64,000 bases of DNA from JAOZMY01 sp964577975 (GCA_964577975.1 CAZOBB010000199.1:20953-84952); one strand, 5' to 3'. Shown: positions 1 through 9,900, counted from the stretch's first letter. The notes: generated by a model from the letters alone, not told the origin. Numbers and translations are program-made.

Positions 1-2922
1 TTCCTCAGGAGGGTGTTCTTTCTCAATATCGGCGGCTACCTTTTCCCTCAAATCCACCTGATATCGATCTTTTATCTCTTTCCACAAAGTATTCGATTCC
101 AACCCAACCCGGGAAAGCTCCAGCTGTTTCGCAGAAAGCTCGTCTTTGAGCTCCTTTAACTCTTTGAATATTTTTGACTTTTCCATCTCCAAAGCAACAA
201 CTGCTTCCTTCTCCCGGCGTAAAAGAAGTTCCTTCTTCTCCATATCCTGCTTCATTACCTCAAGAGCTGCCTCTGATTCTTCCAACTCCCCTTGCAAGGT
301 GTTCAGCTCACCCGAAAGTTTTTCCAAATCCCTACCCAGTGCCAAGATCTGATGTCGTTTCTCTTCTATTTCGCGATCGAGCCTCTTCCTTTGATTCTCC
401 ACGGCAGTCTCATTTGCCACTAAACTCTGGAGTTTTTCTTTCAACTTTGCTTCTTCCACCTTGAGTTGGTGAATCTCCTGGGATTTCTCCTCCACGACTG
501 CTTTCAAATTACGAATCCTCGCTTCATAATCTTCCGTCTTTTCACACAAATCCTCTTGGCGTTTCCGATACTCCAATAAAGCGTGTTCTTCCTCCTCCCT
601 TTGACGCATAGAAGTCTCAATAGCACCACATAGCTCCTCTATTTCGGAGCTCAAAAGGCCAACTTGTTTTTCTACCCATTCCCGGTGTGTTTCAAGCCTT
701 TCCACCTCATGCTGACAAGAGCGAAAAGCGATCTCTTTTTCCTGAATATCATCACGGATCGCTTTAAATTCTTCACTCAAAGACGCCACCCTTTCCCTAA
801 CACGGTTTGCGGTGGAAACAAGGGACCTTTTTTCCCTCTCCAGCTCCCTGATTTTTTTCTTCAACCAATTTATTTTACGGTTCCGAGCGATCCTTCCCTC
901 GGCTTTTCTCCCCTCGCTCCCCCCAACTATCACTCCATTGGGATAGAAAACATCTCCTTCCAATGTCACTAAGATACCAGAGAATCCATTTCGTTTCTGG
1001 ATATTGAAGGCAACCTGAGGCGTCTTCACCACCCAAACATCTTTGAGAAGACAAGACAAAATCTTTTTTTCCTCTTCGTCCGCCTTTACGTATTTTATAA
1101 GTGGCTCCAATTCCTCTTCCGCCGACGAAGGGGTATCCCCACATTCCATCAAATTATCCGTAGGTATCAACCCACTTCGACCTGCTTTTTTCTCTTTTAA
1201 AAAAGAAAGGGCCTGGAGTACCGTCTCATGGGTGTCTACCACCACAAATTCAAGCTCGTCCCTCAATACCGCCTCAAGGGCCTTGTCATACTGGGGATCA
1301 ATCTCAATGGTATCCGCTACCAACTTACAAACGGAAGAATTCTTCTTTTGCCCCCCGAAATATTGTGCCATCAACGCCTTGGCTCCCGCAGAGGAAATAT
1401 CTTCCAAGCGTTGCTGAATCGCCAAAAGGGAGGACAAACTCGAGCGGTTTTCCGTCAATTCTCTTTCCAACGACGAAAGCTGTTCTTCCAATTCACGTTT
1501 TTGCTCTTCTGCCTCCCCCAACCTTGCCTGGAGTTCTTCGCTTTTCTTTTTCAACTCTATCAGCGATTTTTTCAATGAATCACGAAGACGGCGCTGCTCC
1601 AGTTCCGCATCTGTCAAAGCCGCAATCTGATCTCTTACGGTCTTAAGTTCGCTCTCTCGTGCTTTTATTCCCCGCTTCGTTTCTTCTATCCTTTCGTTAA
1701 GCTGGATGATCTTGTTTTTCACCTCCACCTCAGCCGTCATGGTTTCAAATACTATCCGGCGATGGTTTTCAAAATCAGTTTCTAACCTTTCAAGCCGCCC
1801 CTTTTCAGACAAGAAGATTGCCGCTCTCTTCTCCAGCTCCTGTTGCCGTCTTGCCAGATCATTTCGGACCTTTGCTATTTCTTCCTCCAATTTCCCCTTT
1901 TCTCGCACCAATGCTTCTCTACGTTGGACGATCTCTTTTAAGGTATTCTTGACTCCTCTTAGCGTTTCTTCCAAACGCCCTCTTCGCTCCCTCAGGGAAA
2001 AAAGTACATTCCTTCCCTTGTCTACGACATCCCGTTGTTTAGCAAAACGCTCACTTAGGTCTCGAAGCTCTTCCTCGCGCTCAAGGAGTTTCGTTTGGGC
2101 TTCCCCTACGTTCGCCTCTGCCTTTTCCCACGCAGTTTCTTTTCCCTTTACTAACTGGACAAGCCTTTCCTTCTCTTTTTCGAGTTTTTCGACCTTCTCT
2201 TGAACGTTTCTCCATTGGAAAAGGGCCCGTCGCACAACTAAAGCGTCCAATTCCCCTTTGAGCCGCTGATACCGCCTCGCCTTGGCCGCCTGACGCTTCA
2301 ACCGGTTGGCCTGCCGATTTACCTCATACAGGATATCCTCCACGCGCGCGAGATTTTGTTTCGTCGCCTCCATCTTTCTCAGGGAAATTTCCCGCCTCTC
2401 CTTATACTTTGAGATCCCTGCCGATTCATCGAGAAGGAGACGACGTTCTTCAGGCCGCGCATTGATGATGGCATCGACTTTACCCTGTTCAATGATAGCG
2501 TAGGAGTTTGTCCCCAGTCCCGTTCCCAAGAAGAATTCGGTAATATCCCGCAGACGGCACCGATGTTTATTCAACCAAAATTCACTTTCTCCCGTACGAT
2601 AAACTACCCGGCGAATTTCGATTTCCGGTAGTTCACGATATGGTTCACAAGCCAAACCATTCGAGTTGTCCAGAACCATCCGCACTTCCGCTCTACCGAG
2701 GGGCGCCACACCCTCTGCCCCCGCGAAAATGATATCTTCCATGGAACGGCTTCTCAAAAGTTTTGGGCTTGTAGCCCCCATCACCCATAAAAGGGCATCA
2801 AGGATATTACTTTTCCCACAACCATTCGGCCCAACGATGGCCGTAATTCCCTCCGGAAAATCAATTGCCGTGGAAAATGGAAAGGATTTAAACCCTGCAA
2901 GTTCAAGGCGCTTGATTCTCAT
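1..2922 (-). CDS. smc: Chromosome segregation protein SMC (C-terminus beyond window)
   Basis: ATPase of the SMC-ScpAB condensin that organises and segregates the chromosome. The visible 974 residues begin MRIKRLELAGFKSF, have the Walker A motif GPNGCGKSN at residues 31-39, and continue with the usual bacterial SMC head sequence (SMEDIIFAG, then GLGTNSYAIIEQG). A long Glu/Lys/Arg-rich coiled coil follows, interrupted by a hinge at roughly residues 500-640, then the returning coiled coil. The second half of the head (signature motif, Walker B) lies outside the window. It starts 49 bp downstream of gltX in the same direction and appears to be the last visible gene of the housekeeping run. Identity is firm. 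The frame is open to base 1. Confidence 0.95.
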   Translation of the reverse strand, partial: MRIKRLELAGFKSFPFSTAIDFPEGITAIVGPNGCGKSNILDALLWVMGATSPKLLRSRSMEDIIFAGAEGVAPLGRAEVRMVLDNSNGLACEPYRELPEIEIRRVVYRTGESEFWLNKHRCRLRDITEFFLGTGLGTNSYAIIEQGKVDAIINARPEERRLLLDESAGISKYKERREISLRKMEATKQNLARVEDILYEVNRQANRLKRQAAKARRYQRLKGELDALVVRRALFQWRNVQEKVEKLEKEKERLVQLVKGKETAWEKAEANVGEAQTKLLEREEELRDLSERFAKQRDVVDKGRNVLFSLRERRGRLEETLRGVKNTLKEIVQRREALVREKGKLEEEIAKVRNDLARRQQELEKRAAIFLSEKGRLERLETDFENHRRIVFETMTAEVEVKNKIIQLNERIEETKRGIKARESELKTVRDQIAALTDAELEQRRLRDSLKKSLIELKKKSEELQARLGEAEEQKRELEEQLSSLERELTENRSSLSSLLAIQQRLEDISSAGAKALMAQYFGGQKKNSSVCKLVADTIEIDPQYDKALEAVLRDELEFVVVDTHETVLQALSFLKEKKAGRSGLIPTDNLMECGDTPSSAEEELEPLIKYVKADEEEKKILSCLLKDVWVVKTPQVAFNIQKRNGFSGILVTLEGDVFYPNGVIVGGSEGRKAEGRIARNRKINWLKKKIRELEREKRSLVSTANRVRERVASLSEEFKAIRDDIQEKEIAFRSCQHEVERLETHREWVEKQVGLLSSEIEELCGAIETSMRQREEEEHALLEYRKRQEDLCEKTEDYEARIRNLKAVVEEKSQEIHQLKVEEAKLKEKLQSLVANETAVENQRKRLDREIEEKRHQILALGRDLEKLSGELNTLQGELEESEAALEVMKQDMEKKELLLRREKEAVVALEMEKSKIFKELKELKDELSAKQLELSRVGLESNTLWKEIKDRYQVDLREKVAADIEKEHPPEE

Positions 2923-2971
2923 CGCTCGTCTGTCGCCCCATGAAGACAGAAAAGATTCAACAGAACTGTCT

Positions 2972-4408
2972 TTACTCGAAGGTTTCCGTTTTTTTCTGTT
3001 CCATATACGAGATGGCGTTGCGCAAACGTTCTAGGGTCGTTTCTTTCCCCAAGACCTCCATCACCTCAAAAAGGCCGGGACTTACTGTCTTTCCAGTCAA
3101 TGCAACTCGCACCGGTTGAGCAATTTTTCCCAATTTAATCCCGTGTGCCTCCACGACCTTCTCGAAACATTTTTCCACGTTGGACTCTTCAAATGTATCT
3201 AGTGATTCCAAACAGGAAACAAGCTGGGTAAAATAAGGCACAAGCGCAGGTTTCAAAAACTTTTTGGCCGCTTTGGCATCATATTCGAGTCTTTTCACAA
3301 AGTAAAAACGCATTCCTTCTGCCATCTCTTTTAGGGTGCGGCTACGCTCCTTAAGGGTGCGAACCGCCATGACAAGCTTCTCCTCGGAAAAGGTGAGATT
3401 TTCCCTCAGAAGGAAAGGCCGAACCTTGTCTGCAAGGTCTTCCTCAGAAATAGATCGAATGTAATGCCCATTCAGCCACAGCAATTTGTCTGGATTAAAG
3501 ACAGCCGCTGACTTCCCTATCCCCTTGAGATCAAAAAGGTCTATCAGCTCTTCTTTCGAAAAAATCTCTTGATCCCCGTGAGACCACCCTAGTCGGACAA
3601 GATAGTTAGTAAGGGCTTGAGGTAGATACCCCTCCTCCCTATAGGCCAAAACAGATACGGCACCGTGACGTTTGCTCAAACGTTTATGGTCTTGTCCCAA
3701 TATCATGGGTACATGAGCAAAATGGGGAAGAGGATATCCCAAGGCTTGATAAATTAGGATTTGACGAGGGGTATTGTTCAAATGGTCATCTCCCCGGATT
3801 ACATGCGTCACCCCCATGGTGGCATCATCCACCACCACGGCAAAGTTGTAGGTGGGAACTCCATCGGCTCGAACAATGACGAGATCATCCAGTTCCTTTA
3901 CGTCAAATTGGACCTCTCCTTTTACGAGATCCTTTACCACAATCGTTCCTTCCTCCGGGCACTTGAAACGCAACACGAACGGTTTATCTTCAGGAAAATC
4001 GGTACGAAACCGGCACGTACCATCGTATTTGGGCTTTCGTCCCTCCTTTAGTGCCTGTTTCCTTTTTTCTTCCAGTTCTTCCGGGGTGCAGTAACAACGA
4101 TACGCCCATCCCGTCTCCAGGAGTTGCTGGGCAGCTCCCCGATACAATTCCAGCCGGTCAGTCTGGAAATAGGGTCCTTCATCCCAATCTAGCCCCAACC
4201 ACTGCATGGCTTCCAAAATCACGTTGATCGAATCTTGTGTAGAGCGCTGGCGATCGGTATCCTCTATACGCAGAATAAACTTGCCCCCCGTATGCCTCGC
4301 GTAAAGCCAATTAAAAAGAGCGGTTCTCGCTCCCCCTATATGGAGGTACCCCGTAGGACTGGGGGCAAAACGGGTAATCACCTTCGCTAATGTTGTTTGT
4401 TTGCTCAC
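2972..4408 (-). CDS. gltX: Glutamate--tRNA ligase
   Basis: Class I aminoacyl-tRNA synthetase charging tRNA-Glu. In the 478-aa product the HIGH-type motif is in FAPSPTGYLHIGG (HIGG at residues 23-26) and the KMSKS-type motif is KRLSK at about 242-246. A C-x-C pair followed by a TC motif between them resembles the zinc site of some GluRS. I chose GTG at 4408 because GGGAGG lies 12 nt upstream. A longer frame begins at a TTG (4450) inside pyrR with no ribosome site. Length is normal for the family. Some bacteria use a non-discriminating GluRS that also charges tRNA-Gln, and this cannot be decided here. Confidence 0.95.
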   Translation of the reverse strand: MSKQTTLAKVITRFAPSPTGYLHIGGARTALFNWLYARHTGGKFILRIEDTDRQRSTQDSINVILEAMQWLGLDWDEGPYFQTDRLELYRGAAQQLLETGWAYRCYCTPEELEEKRKQALKEGRKPKYDGTCRFRTDFPEDKPFVLRFKCPEEGTIVVKDLVKGEVQFDVKELDDLVIVRADGVPTYNFAVVVDDATMGVTHVIRGDDHLNNTPRQILIYQALGYPLPHFAHVPMILGQDHKRLSKRHGAVSVLAYREEGYLPQALTNYLVRLGWSHGDQEIFSKEELIDLFDLKGIGKSAAVFNPDKLLWLNGHYIRSISEEDLADKVRPFLLRENLTFSEEKLVMAVRTLKERSRTLKEMAEGMRFYFVKRLEYDAKAAKKFLKPALVPYFTQLVSCLESLDTFEESNVEKCFEKVVEAHGIKLGKIAQPVRVALTGKTVSPGLFEVMEVLGKETTLERLRNAISYMEQKKTETFE

Positions 4409-4427
4409 CAGTTTTAAATTCCTCCCT

Positions 4428-4964
4428 TCAAACTCCGTTTTCCCGGACAACTATAATCTCCCCACCGAGATCTCCCCACATCACTTCAACCGTGTCTCGA
4501 TATGAAGTTTCAACAACAAAACCACAATAATCTGGCTGAATAGGCAATTCCCGGTGTCCTCGATCCACAAGTACCGCCAAGCGAACCAAACGGGGACGTC
4601 CCAAACAGAAAAGGGCATCCATGGCCGCCCTAGCACTTCTTCCCGTAAAAATGACATCATCCACCAAAAGAATTGCCTCATCTTCAATTGATACCGGCAA
4701 TTCCATCGGCAGTAGCCCTTTAGAAGGCAGTAGACGATGGATATCATCCCGGTACAACGTGGTATCCACGGACCCCACCACCACTCTCTCTACTCCCATT
4801 TCGAGGAAAACCTCCTCCAGACATCGAGCAACACGCATCCCCCCGCTCTGGATTCCAACAACTATAGGAAATTTGTCACCTTTGAATTCGTCGTAAATCT
4901 CTCCCCCTATCTCTGAAAGGATCTGCGACACTTGATCAGGTAGACAGAGGGTCTCTTTCGCCAT
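4428..4964 (-). CDS. pyrR: PyrR-type uracil phosphoribosyltransferase / pyrimidine regulator
   Basis: Phosphoribosyltransferase-fold protein of 178 aa. PyrR proteins bind pyr mRNA in response to UMP and have uracil phosphoribosyltransferase activity. The PRPP-binding loop ILLVDDVIFTGRS is at residues 98-110, and the family's YRDD motif follows VDTTL at about 71-74. The chosen ATG (4964) shares its A with the lepB stop codon (TGATG), so the two genes are probably translationally coupled. A longer in-frame extension to 5039 overlaps lepB and lacks family similarity. No pyr biosynthesis gene is next to it, so whether it acts as regulator or salvage enzyme is open. Confidence 0.9.
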   Translation of the reverse strand: MAKETLCLPDQVSQILSEIGGEIYDEFKGDKFPIVVGIQSGGMRVARCLEEVFLEMGVERVVVGSVDTTLYRDDIHRLLPSKGLLPMELPVSIEDEAILLVDDVIFTGRSARAAMDALFCLGRPRLVRLAVLVDRGHRELPIQPDYCGFVVETSYRDTVEVMWGDLGGEIIVVRENGV

Positions 4965-5641
4965 CAATGGATAATTCTCCCAATACGCCCCCATCGAACC
5001 TTGTGCGCCCAATCCGGGGCCAAATAATCCCAAGACCAATAAAGGATCAACGCCTTGCCTTCAATAAATCGCTTGTCAACGAATCCCCAAAACCGGCTGT
5101 CATAGCTGTGATTCCGATTATCTCCCATCATGAAATATGCATTTTTAGGGACCACAACTGGACCAAAATGTTCTTGGATCTTCCCGATGGCCCCTCCTAC
5201 GTATCCCCGATAGACTCCCCACGGGTCATGAATCTGCCTTCCATTGATGAGTATCTTCTTACCCACTATCTCCACCGTTTCTCCGGGGAGACCAATCACC
5301 CGTTTGATGAAATCCTTGCTGTGGTCTTCCGGGAAGACGAACACAACGACATCTCCTCGCTTGGGCGACGAGATGGGAATAAGTGTGGTTCCCCCTCCGG
5401 GTAGATAAATACCAAAGATGCGGTACGGTATTCTTATACCATAAGCAAACTTGCTCACCAGGAGATGATCTCCCACCAATAGCGTCGGTTCCATGGAACC
5501 CGACGGTATCTTGAAGGCCTGAATCACGAAAGTTCGAACAACCATCGCGATCAAAAACGCAATGAGGATCGACTCTCCGTATTCTCTGAACCAAGACTTC
5601 TTTTTCACGTCCCTTGAACTGGTAAAAATTCTCCTTCCCAT
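4964..5641 (-). CDS. lepB: Signal peptidase I
   Basis: Membrane serine protease (225 aa) that removes signal peptides from exported proteins on the outer face of the inner membrane. One N-terminal membrane segment (ESILIAFLIAMVVRTFVIQAF) precedes the catalytic serine in PSGSMEPTL (Ser49). The catalytic lysine is in FIKRVIGLPGE (Lys113), and the C-terminal box MGDNRNHSYDSRFWG is present. The start is ATG 5641, four bases before the lepA stop region ends, with GAAGGG just upstream. A longer frame to 5677 would run into lepA. The lepA-lepB pairing is common in bacteria. Confidence 0.95.
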   Translation of the reverse strand: MGRRIFTSSRDVKKKSWFREYGESILIAFLIAMVVRTFVIQAFKIPSGSMEPTLLVGDHLLVSKFAYGIRIPYRIFGIYLPGGGTTLIPISSPKRGDVVVFVFPEDHSKDFIKRVIGLPGETVEIVGKKILINGRQIHDPWGVYRGYVGGAIGKIQEHFGPVVVPKNAYFMMGDNRNHSYDSRFWGFVDKRFIEGKALILYWSWDYLAPDWAHKVRWGRIGRIIH

Positions 5642-5642
5642 A

Positions 5643-7442
5643 TCACCCTTCCACTGAAAGGATGGCGAGAAAGGCATCCTGGGGAATATCGACCCTTCCT
5701 ACACGCTTCATCCGTTTCTTCCCTTCTTTTTGTTTCTCAAGCAGTTTCCGCTTACGCGTAATATCCCCCCCATAACATTTTGCGGTAACGTTTTTTCTCA
5801 ATGGCTTTATCGTCTCACGAGCGATAATTTTCGATCCTATGGCCGCTTGGATAGCTACCTCAAAAAGTTGGCGCGGAATAAATTGCTTGATTCTTTTGAT
5901 CAAATCCCTCCCCTTTGCGTAGGCTTTGTCCTTGTGGACGATAAGAGACAACGCATCCACGATTTCACCGTTGATTAAAACGTCCAATCTTACCAGATTT
6001 GCCGGTTTGAAGGCAAGAAACTCATAGTCAAACGAGGCATATCCCCTGGTAGACGATTTAAGACGGTCATAAAAATCGATGACAATTTCATTCAAAGGCA
6101 GTTCATACGTCACAACCACTCGATTGGAAGAATAAAATTTTATCTCCTTTTGGACCCCCCGTCTCTCTTCACACAGTTTCAAGACGGTTCCAACGAAATC
6201 CGAAGGAATATGTATTGTCCCCAGCATAACAGGTTCCAAAATCGACTGGATTTTCACTGGAGGGGGGAGTTGGACGGGATTTTCCACCATAACCTTCTTC
6301 CCATCGGTCTGAATCACCTCATATCGAACCGTCGGGGCCGTCGTTATCAACTCCAGCTCAAATTCCCTCTCCAATCGTTCTTGAACGATCTCCATGTGGA
6401 GAAGCCCGAGAAAACCACACCGAAAACCGAATCCCAAGGCTAATGATGTCTCCGGCTCAAACCGAAAAGAGGCGTCATTCAGTTGCAACTTTTCCAACGC
6501 ATCTTTGAGGTCATCGTACTTCCCGGCATCGACGGGATATAGTCCGCTGAAGACCATCGGTTTAACCTCTTTAAAACCCGGAAGGGCCTCCGCGGCGGGG
6601 CGTTTTTCAGAGGTAATGGTATCCCCAATACGGGTATGGGAAATATCCTTAATGCCCGCTGTCAGGTATCCAACCTCTCCTGGCCCCAGCACATCCAACG
6701 TTACAGAATGAGGAGCGAACGTACCCACGGAGGTAACCTCATAAACCTTTCCCGTTGACATAAGACGAATGTCCATTCCTTTGTAAATCCTTCCATCAAA
6801 AACACGGACAAGGATGACTACCCCCATGTAGCTATCGTACCAAGAATCAAAAATGAGGGCCTTAAGAGGGTTATCCGGCTCCCCCGTCGGAGGTGGAATA
6901 CGATTGACGATCGCCTCTAAAACCTCCGTAACCCCCGTCCCTTCCTTGGCACTCACCAAGAGCGCCTCCGAAGGATCGAGACCCACCATTTCATAAATTT
7001 CCTGCTTTACCTTGTCAGGATCGGCGCTGGGCAAATCGATTTTGTTGATGACGGGTATGATTTCGAGATCTTGATCCACCGCCGTGTATACATTGGCCAA
7101 GGTTTGCGCCTCCACGCCCTGAGCGGCATCCACTACCAGGATGGCTCCTTCACACGCTGCGAGGCTCCTAGACACTTCGTAGGAAAAATCGACATGCCCC
7201 GGTGTATCAATAAGATGAAAAATATACGTTTGTCCATCTTTCGCCCGATACCGCATACGGACGGTTTGTGCCTTTATCGTAATCCCCCGTTCCCTTTCGA
7301 GATCCATCTTGTCGAGAAACTGGGCCTTCATCTCACGGGGAGAAACCGTCTGAGTCACCTCCAATAAACGATCGGCCAATGTCGATTTCCCATGATCCAC
7401 ATGAGCAATAATGGCAAAATTTCGAATGGCTGTCTGTTTCAT
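5643..7442 (-). CDS. lepA: Elongation factor 4 (LepA), ribosomal back-translocase GTPase
   Basis: Translational GTPase of 599 aa that acts on paused or mistranslocated ribosomes. The product starts MKQTAIRNFAIIAHVDHGKST (P-loop AHVDHGKST), has the G3 box DTPGHVDF and the G4 box NKIDLP. It then carries EF-G-like domains II, III and V and the LepA-specific C-terminal domain ending in RKKLLEKQKEGKKRMKRVG-type sequence. Its length is standard. It lies 2 bp downstream of the SPOR gene and directly upstream of lepB, so all three are probably cotranscribed. Confidence 0.97.
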   Translation of the reverse strand: MKQTAIRNFAIIAHVDHGKSTLADRLLEVTQTVSPREMKAQFLDKMDLERERGITIKAQTVRMRYRAKDGQTYIFHLIDTPGHVDFSYEVSRSLAACEGAILVVDAAQGVEAQTLANVYTAVDQDLEIIPVINKIDLPSADPDKVKQEIYEMVGLDPSEALLVSAKEGTGVTEVLEAIVNRIPPPTGEPDNPLKALIFDSWYDSYMGVVILVRVFDGRIYKGMDIRLMSTGKVYEVTSVGTFAPHSVTLDVLGPGEVGYLTAGIKDISHTRIGDTITSEKRPAAEALPGFKEVKPMVFSGLYPVDAGKYDDLKDALEKLQLNDASFRFEPETSLALGFGFRCGFLGLLHMEIVQERLEREFELELITTAPTVRYEVIQTDGKKVMVENPVQLPPPVKIQSILEPVMLGTIHIPSDFVGTVLKLCEERRGVQKEIKFYSSNRVVVTYELPLNEIVIDFYDRLKSSTRGYASFDYEFLAFKPANLVRLDVLINGEIVDALSLIVHKDKAYAKGRDLIKRIKQFIPRQLFEVAIQAAIGSKIIARETIKPLRKNVTAKCYGGDITRKRKLLEKQKEGKKRMKRVGRVDIPQDAFLAILSVEG

Positions 7443-7444
7443 GC

Positions 7445-8095
7445 CTACCGTTTAACAATAGTCGCTTTGGAAATGCGAAGGGAAGTTTCCCTCAACAATT
7501 TACGTTTGGCCCGCTCCGCCTCAGCAATACTCGAAAAAAACCCAACCCATACACGATAGTAAGTTCCCGATCTTCCCGGAATCGTTACTCGAAGAATATG
7601 TGGGGTATATCCGGCTCCTTTCAATGCCTCTGCCATACTCAATGCGCGTTTTTTATCCCGAAACGCTGCGACCTGGAGGGCGTAATCCCCTTCCTTTTCC
7701 CTGCTGGCATTTGGGAGAGAAGGGGGTGTTTGGCGCTGTCTTTTAGGAATGACAGATCTATTTTTCTTCTTAACAGCATCGGGATACACCTCCGCCCCCC
7801 CCCGACTGAGCTCTTGATCCCCTACCTTGGTAAGTTGGTCATAGAACGTAATGTCAACCTTCTCTTGATCTTTCCCTTCACCCGTGTCGGAGGTATCTGG
7901 TACCACGTGCTCTGCCTTTTCTCCATAGGCAGTTTCTACCTTTTCGGCAGTGGGCGCCAACCCTTCCCGAATGGCATACTCCTTACCGACCACCACTCCA
8001 ATAAGAAAAAAGATCGTCGAAGAAATGAGAGCCACGATGAGAGTCGTCAAGGGAGAACTCGTTTCCGTTTTCCTTTCTTTACCTTTCTTCCCCAT
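7445..8095 (-). CDS. SPOR-domain membrane protein
   Basis: Membrane-anchored protein of 216 aa. SPOR domains bind denuded septal peptidoglycan and often mark division proteins. A short cytoplasmic N-terminus (MGKKGKERK) is followed by one membrane helix at about residues 16-40. A variable acidic/basic linker leads to a C-terminal SPOR domain at about 138-214 (YALQVAAFRDKKRALSMAEAL through YYRVWVGFFSSIAEAERAKRKL). The two-repeat SPOR pattern, each with an aromatic V-G/A-F strand, is clear. It sits between argS and lepA with gaps of 7 and 2 bp. The precise partner is unknown. Confidence 0.85.
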   Translation of the reverse strand: MGKKGKERKTETSSPLTTLIVALISSTIFFLIGVVVGKEYAIREGLAPTAEKVETAYGEKAEHVVPDTSDTGEGKDQEKVDITFYDQLTKVGDQELSRGGAEVYPDAVKKKNRSVIPKRQRQTPPSLPNASREKEGDYALQVAAFRDKKRALSMAEALKGAGYTPHILRVTIPGRSGTYYRVWVGFFSSIAEAERAKRKLLRETSLRISKATIVKR

Positions 8096-8102
8096 CGAAC
8101 CA

Positions 8103-9761
8103 TCACATCCTTTGTGGCGCCGATATACCTAAGAGATCAAGCCCATTCTGTATGACACGTTTCACGCACTCCACAAAGAAAAATCTCGCTTCGCTCAATT
8201 CACGATCTTCCGTCAAGACACGGGTGTGATTGTAATAGTGATGAAACATCCCCGAAAGCTCATGAAGAAAATAGACCAGACGATGCGGCTCCAAGCTCTC
8301 GGCGCTTTGGTAAATCACCTCCGGAAATTTCGCCATTTGTTTCATGAGCCGCTTCTCGCCCGGATGCGTCAATTTCTCCCAGGAAACAGAGTCATGCGAG
8401 GGACAGGAAATCCCCGCATCTTTCGCTTTCTCCTCAATACTACAAATGCGCGCGTGGGCATATTGAACATAATACACGGGATTCTCGTTCGATTGGGATC
8501 TTGCGAGATCCAAATCAAAATCGAGAGGAGAATCGGATCGTCGCATGAGGAAAAAGTATCGTGCCGCATCTTTCCCCACCTCATCCAGCACCTCACGCAG
8601 CGTTACAAAAGTCCCTCCCCGCGTGGACATGGAAATCTTCTTCCCCTCGCGGAGAAGGTTGACCAATTGAATGAGAACGACTTCCAGTTGTTCGGCCCGA
8701 TAGCCCAATGCTTCGATCACCCCTTTCATCCTCGGGATATAACCATGGTGGTCCGCTCCCCACACATCGATAACCACGTCAAACCCACGCCGAAATTTAT
8801 CCCAATGGTAAGCGATGTCCGAGGCAAAATAGGTGGTCTCACCATTCTTCCGTATCACCACCCGGTCCTTCTCGTCTCCGAATTTCGAACTCAAAAACCA
8901 GTGAGCGCCCTCCCGTTCGACAATGAAACCACGTTGCCTCAAATCCTCCAGGGCCGCCGTCACCTCGTCTTTTTCGAAAAGGGAGGCCTCCGAAAACCAT
9001 ACGTCAAACGTTACGCCAAAGGATTCCAAATCACGCTTGATAGAATCGAGAATCTCCCGAGAGGCTATCTCTCTACAATACCGAACTGCCGTCGCCTCTT
9101 CCATTTCCAACAACTCATTCCCCTTCTGTTCCCAGATACGACGCGCGATTCTCCGGATATAGTCTCCCTGGTAGAAATCCTCAGGAAAGATGATCTCCTC
9201 TCCCGCCAGTTCCCGCAGCCGGAGGTACACGGATCGGCCCAAGATGTCCATCTGCCGCCCCACGTCATTGATATAGTACTCCGTTTCCACAGTGTGGCCC
9301 ACAGCCCGTAAAAGACGCGCAAGAACATCTCCCACCGCCGCTCCACGGCCATGACCCACGTGGAGAGGACCCGTTGGATTGGCGCTCACAAATTCTACCT
9401 GGATTTTCTTCGGGGCCTCGAGCGACGAATGCCCATATTTGGCACCCTGTGACGCAATCTCCCCCAACACATCGAACCACGTCTTCTCGGACAACACAAA
9501 ATTGATAAAACCCGGCCCTGCCACCTCGACTGATGCAAAATAGGAGGTTTCTTCTAATTTTTCTACCAACTTTTCGGCGATCTGACGGGGATTACGACGT
9601 AGAACCGATGCATACTGCATGGCGACGTTGGTCGTGAAGTCTCCAAACTTCTCACTGGTAGGATAATCGATCGCTACGGCAGGCCTTTCCCCCGAAGAAA
9701 ATGCCTCGGGAAAAACCTCTTTCATCGCCACTTCAACGATCTTCCGAACCCGGTCTCTCAT
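8103..9761 (-). CDS. argS: Arginine--tRNA ligase
   Basis: Class I synthetase (552 aa) charging tRNA-Arg. The N-terminal tRNA-binding domain precedes the signature SANPTGPLHVGHGRG (HVGH at residues 134-137). The KMSKS loop is the divergent KISMSTRGG typical of many ArgRS. The C-terminal anticodon-binding DALR domain ends with QNGLDLLGISAPQRM. Its ATG at 9761 lies 28 bp inside the end of the preceding 55-aa Cys-protein gene, so translation may be coupled. Length and motifs are normal. Confidence 0.97.
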   Translation of the reverse strand: MRDRVRKIVEVAMKEVFPEAFSSGERPAVAIDYPTSEKFGDFTTNVAMQYASVLRRNPRQIAEKLVEKLEETSYFASVEVAGPGFINFVLSEKTWFDVLGEIASQGAKYGHSSLEAPKKIQVEFVSANPTGPLHVGHGRGAAVGDVLARLLRAVGHTVETEYYINDVGRQMDILGRSVYLRLRELAGEEIIFPEDFYQGDYIRRIARRIWEQKGNELLEMEEATAVRYCREIASREILDSIKRDLESFGVTFDVWFSEASLFEKDEVTAALEDLRQRGFIVEREGAHWFLSSKFGDEKDRVVIRKNGETTYFASDIAYHWDKFRRGFDVVIDVWGADHHGYIPRMKGVIEALGYRAEQLEVVLIQLVNLLREGKKISMSTRGGTFVTLREVLDEVGKDAARYFFLMRRSDSPLDFDLDLARSQSNENPVYYVQYAHARICSIEEKAKDAGISCPSHDSVSWEKLTHPGEKRLMKQMAKFPEVIYQSAESLEPHRLVYFLHELSGMFHHYYNHTRVLTEDRELSEARFFFVECVKRVIQNGLDLLGISAPQRM

Positions 9762-9900
9762 CTCCTTCTTTTTTCTCCTCTTCTTCTTTTGGCAAAGACA
9801 AATCTCTGGAAAAATCAGGGCAGATATTGGTTTTCATTGTAAAACGTTTCTGACACGTCATTCGCCAGGCGCACACGGAACAATACGTTTTTTCAGTCAT
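9733..9900 (-). CDS. Small four-cysteine protein, unknown function
   Basis: A 55-aa product beginning MTEKTYCSVCAWRMTCQKRF, with Cys at positions 7, 10, 16 and 28 (CPDF), then an acidic tail. The spacing C-x2-C-x5-C-x11-C could hold a zinc ion or a small Fe-S cluster. I do not recognise a named family. Evidence that it is real: its ATG overlaps the nitrilase stop as ATGA, its 3' end overlaps argS by 29 bp in another frame, and it is co-directional with both. A longer frame to 9978 runs inside the nitrilase gene and is not credible. Confidence 0.6.
   Translation of the reverse strand: MTEKTYCSVCAWRMTCQKRFTMKTNICPDFSRDLSLPKEEEEKKEGDERPGSEDR

Noticed and set aside
4408..4450. Longer gltX start at TTG 4450
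   Set aside because: It has no ribosome site and overlaps pyrR. GTG 4408 has GGGAGG upstream and begins just before the conserved region.
8226..9311. A 361-codon plus-strand frame
   Set aside because: It is antisense to argS. The argS frame is complete with all catalytic motifs, and the antisense product shows no recognisable motif.
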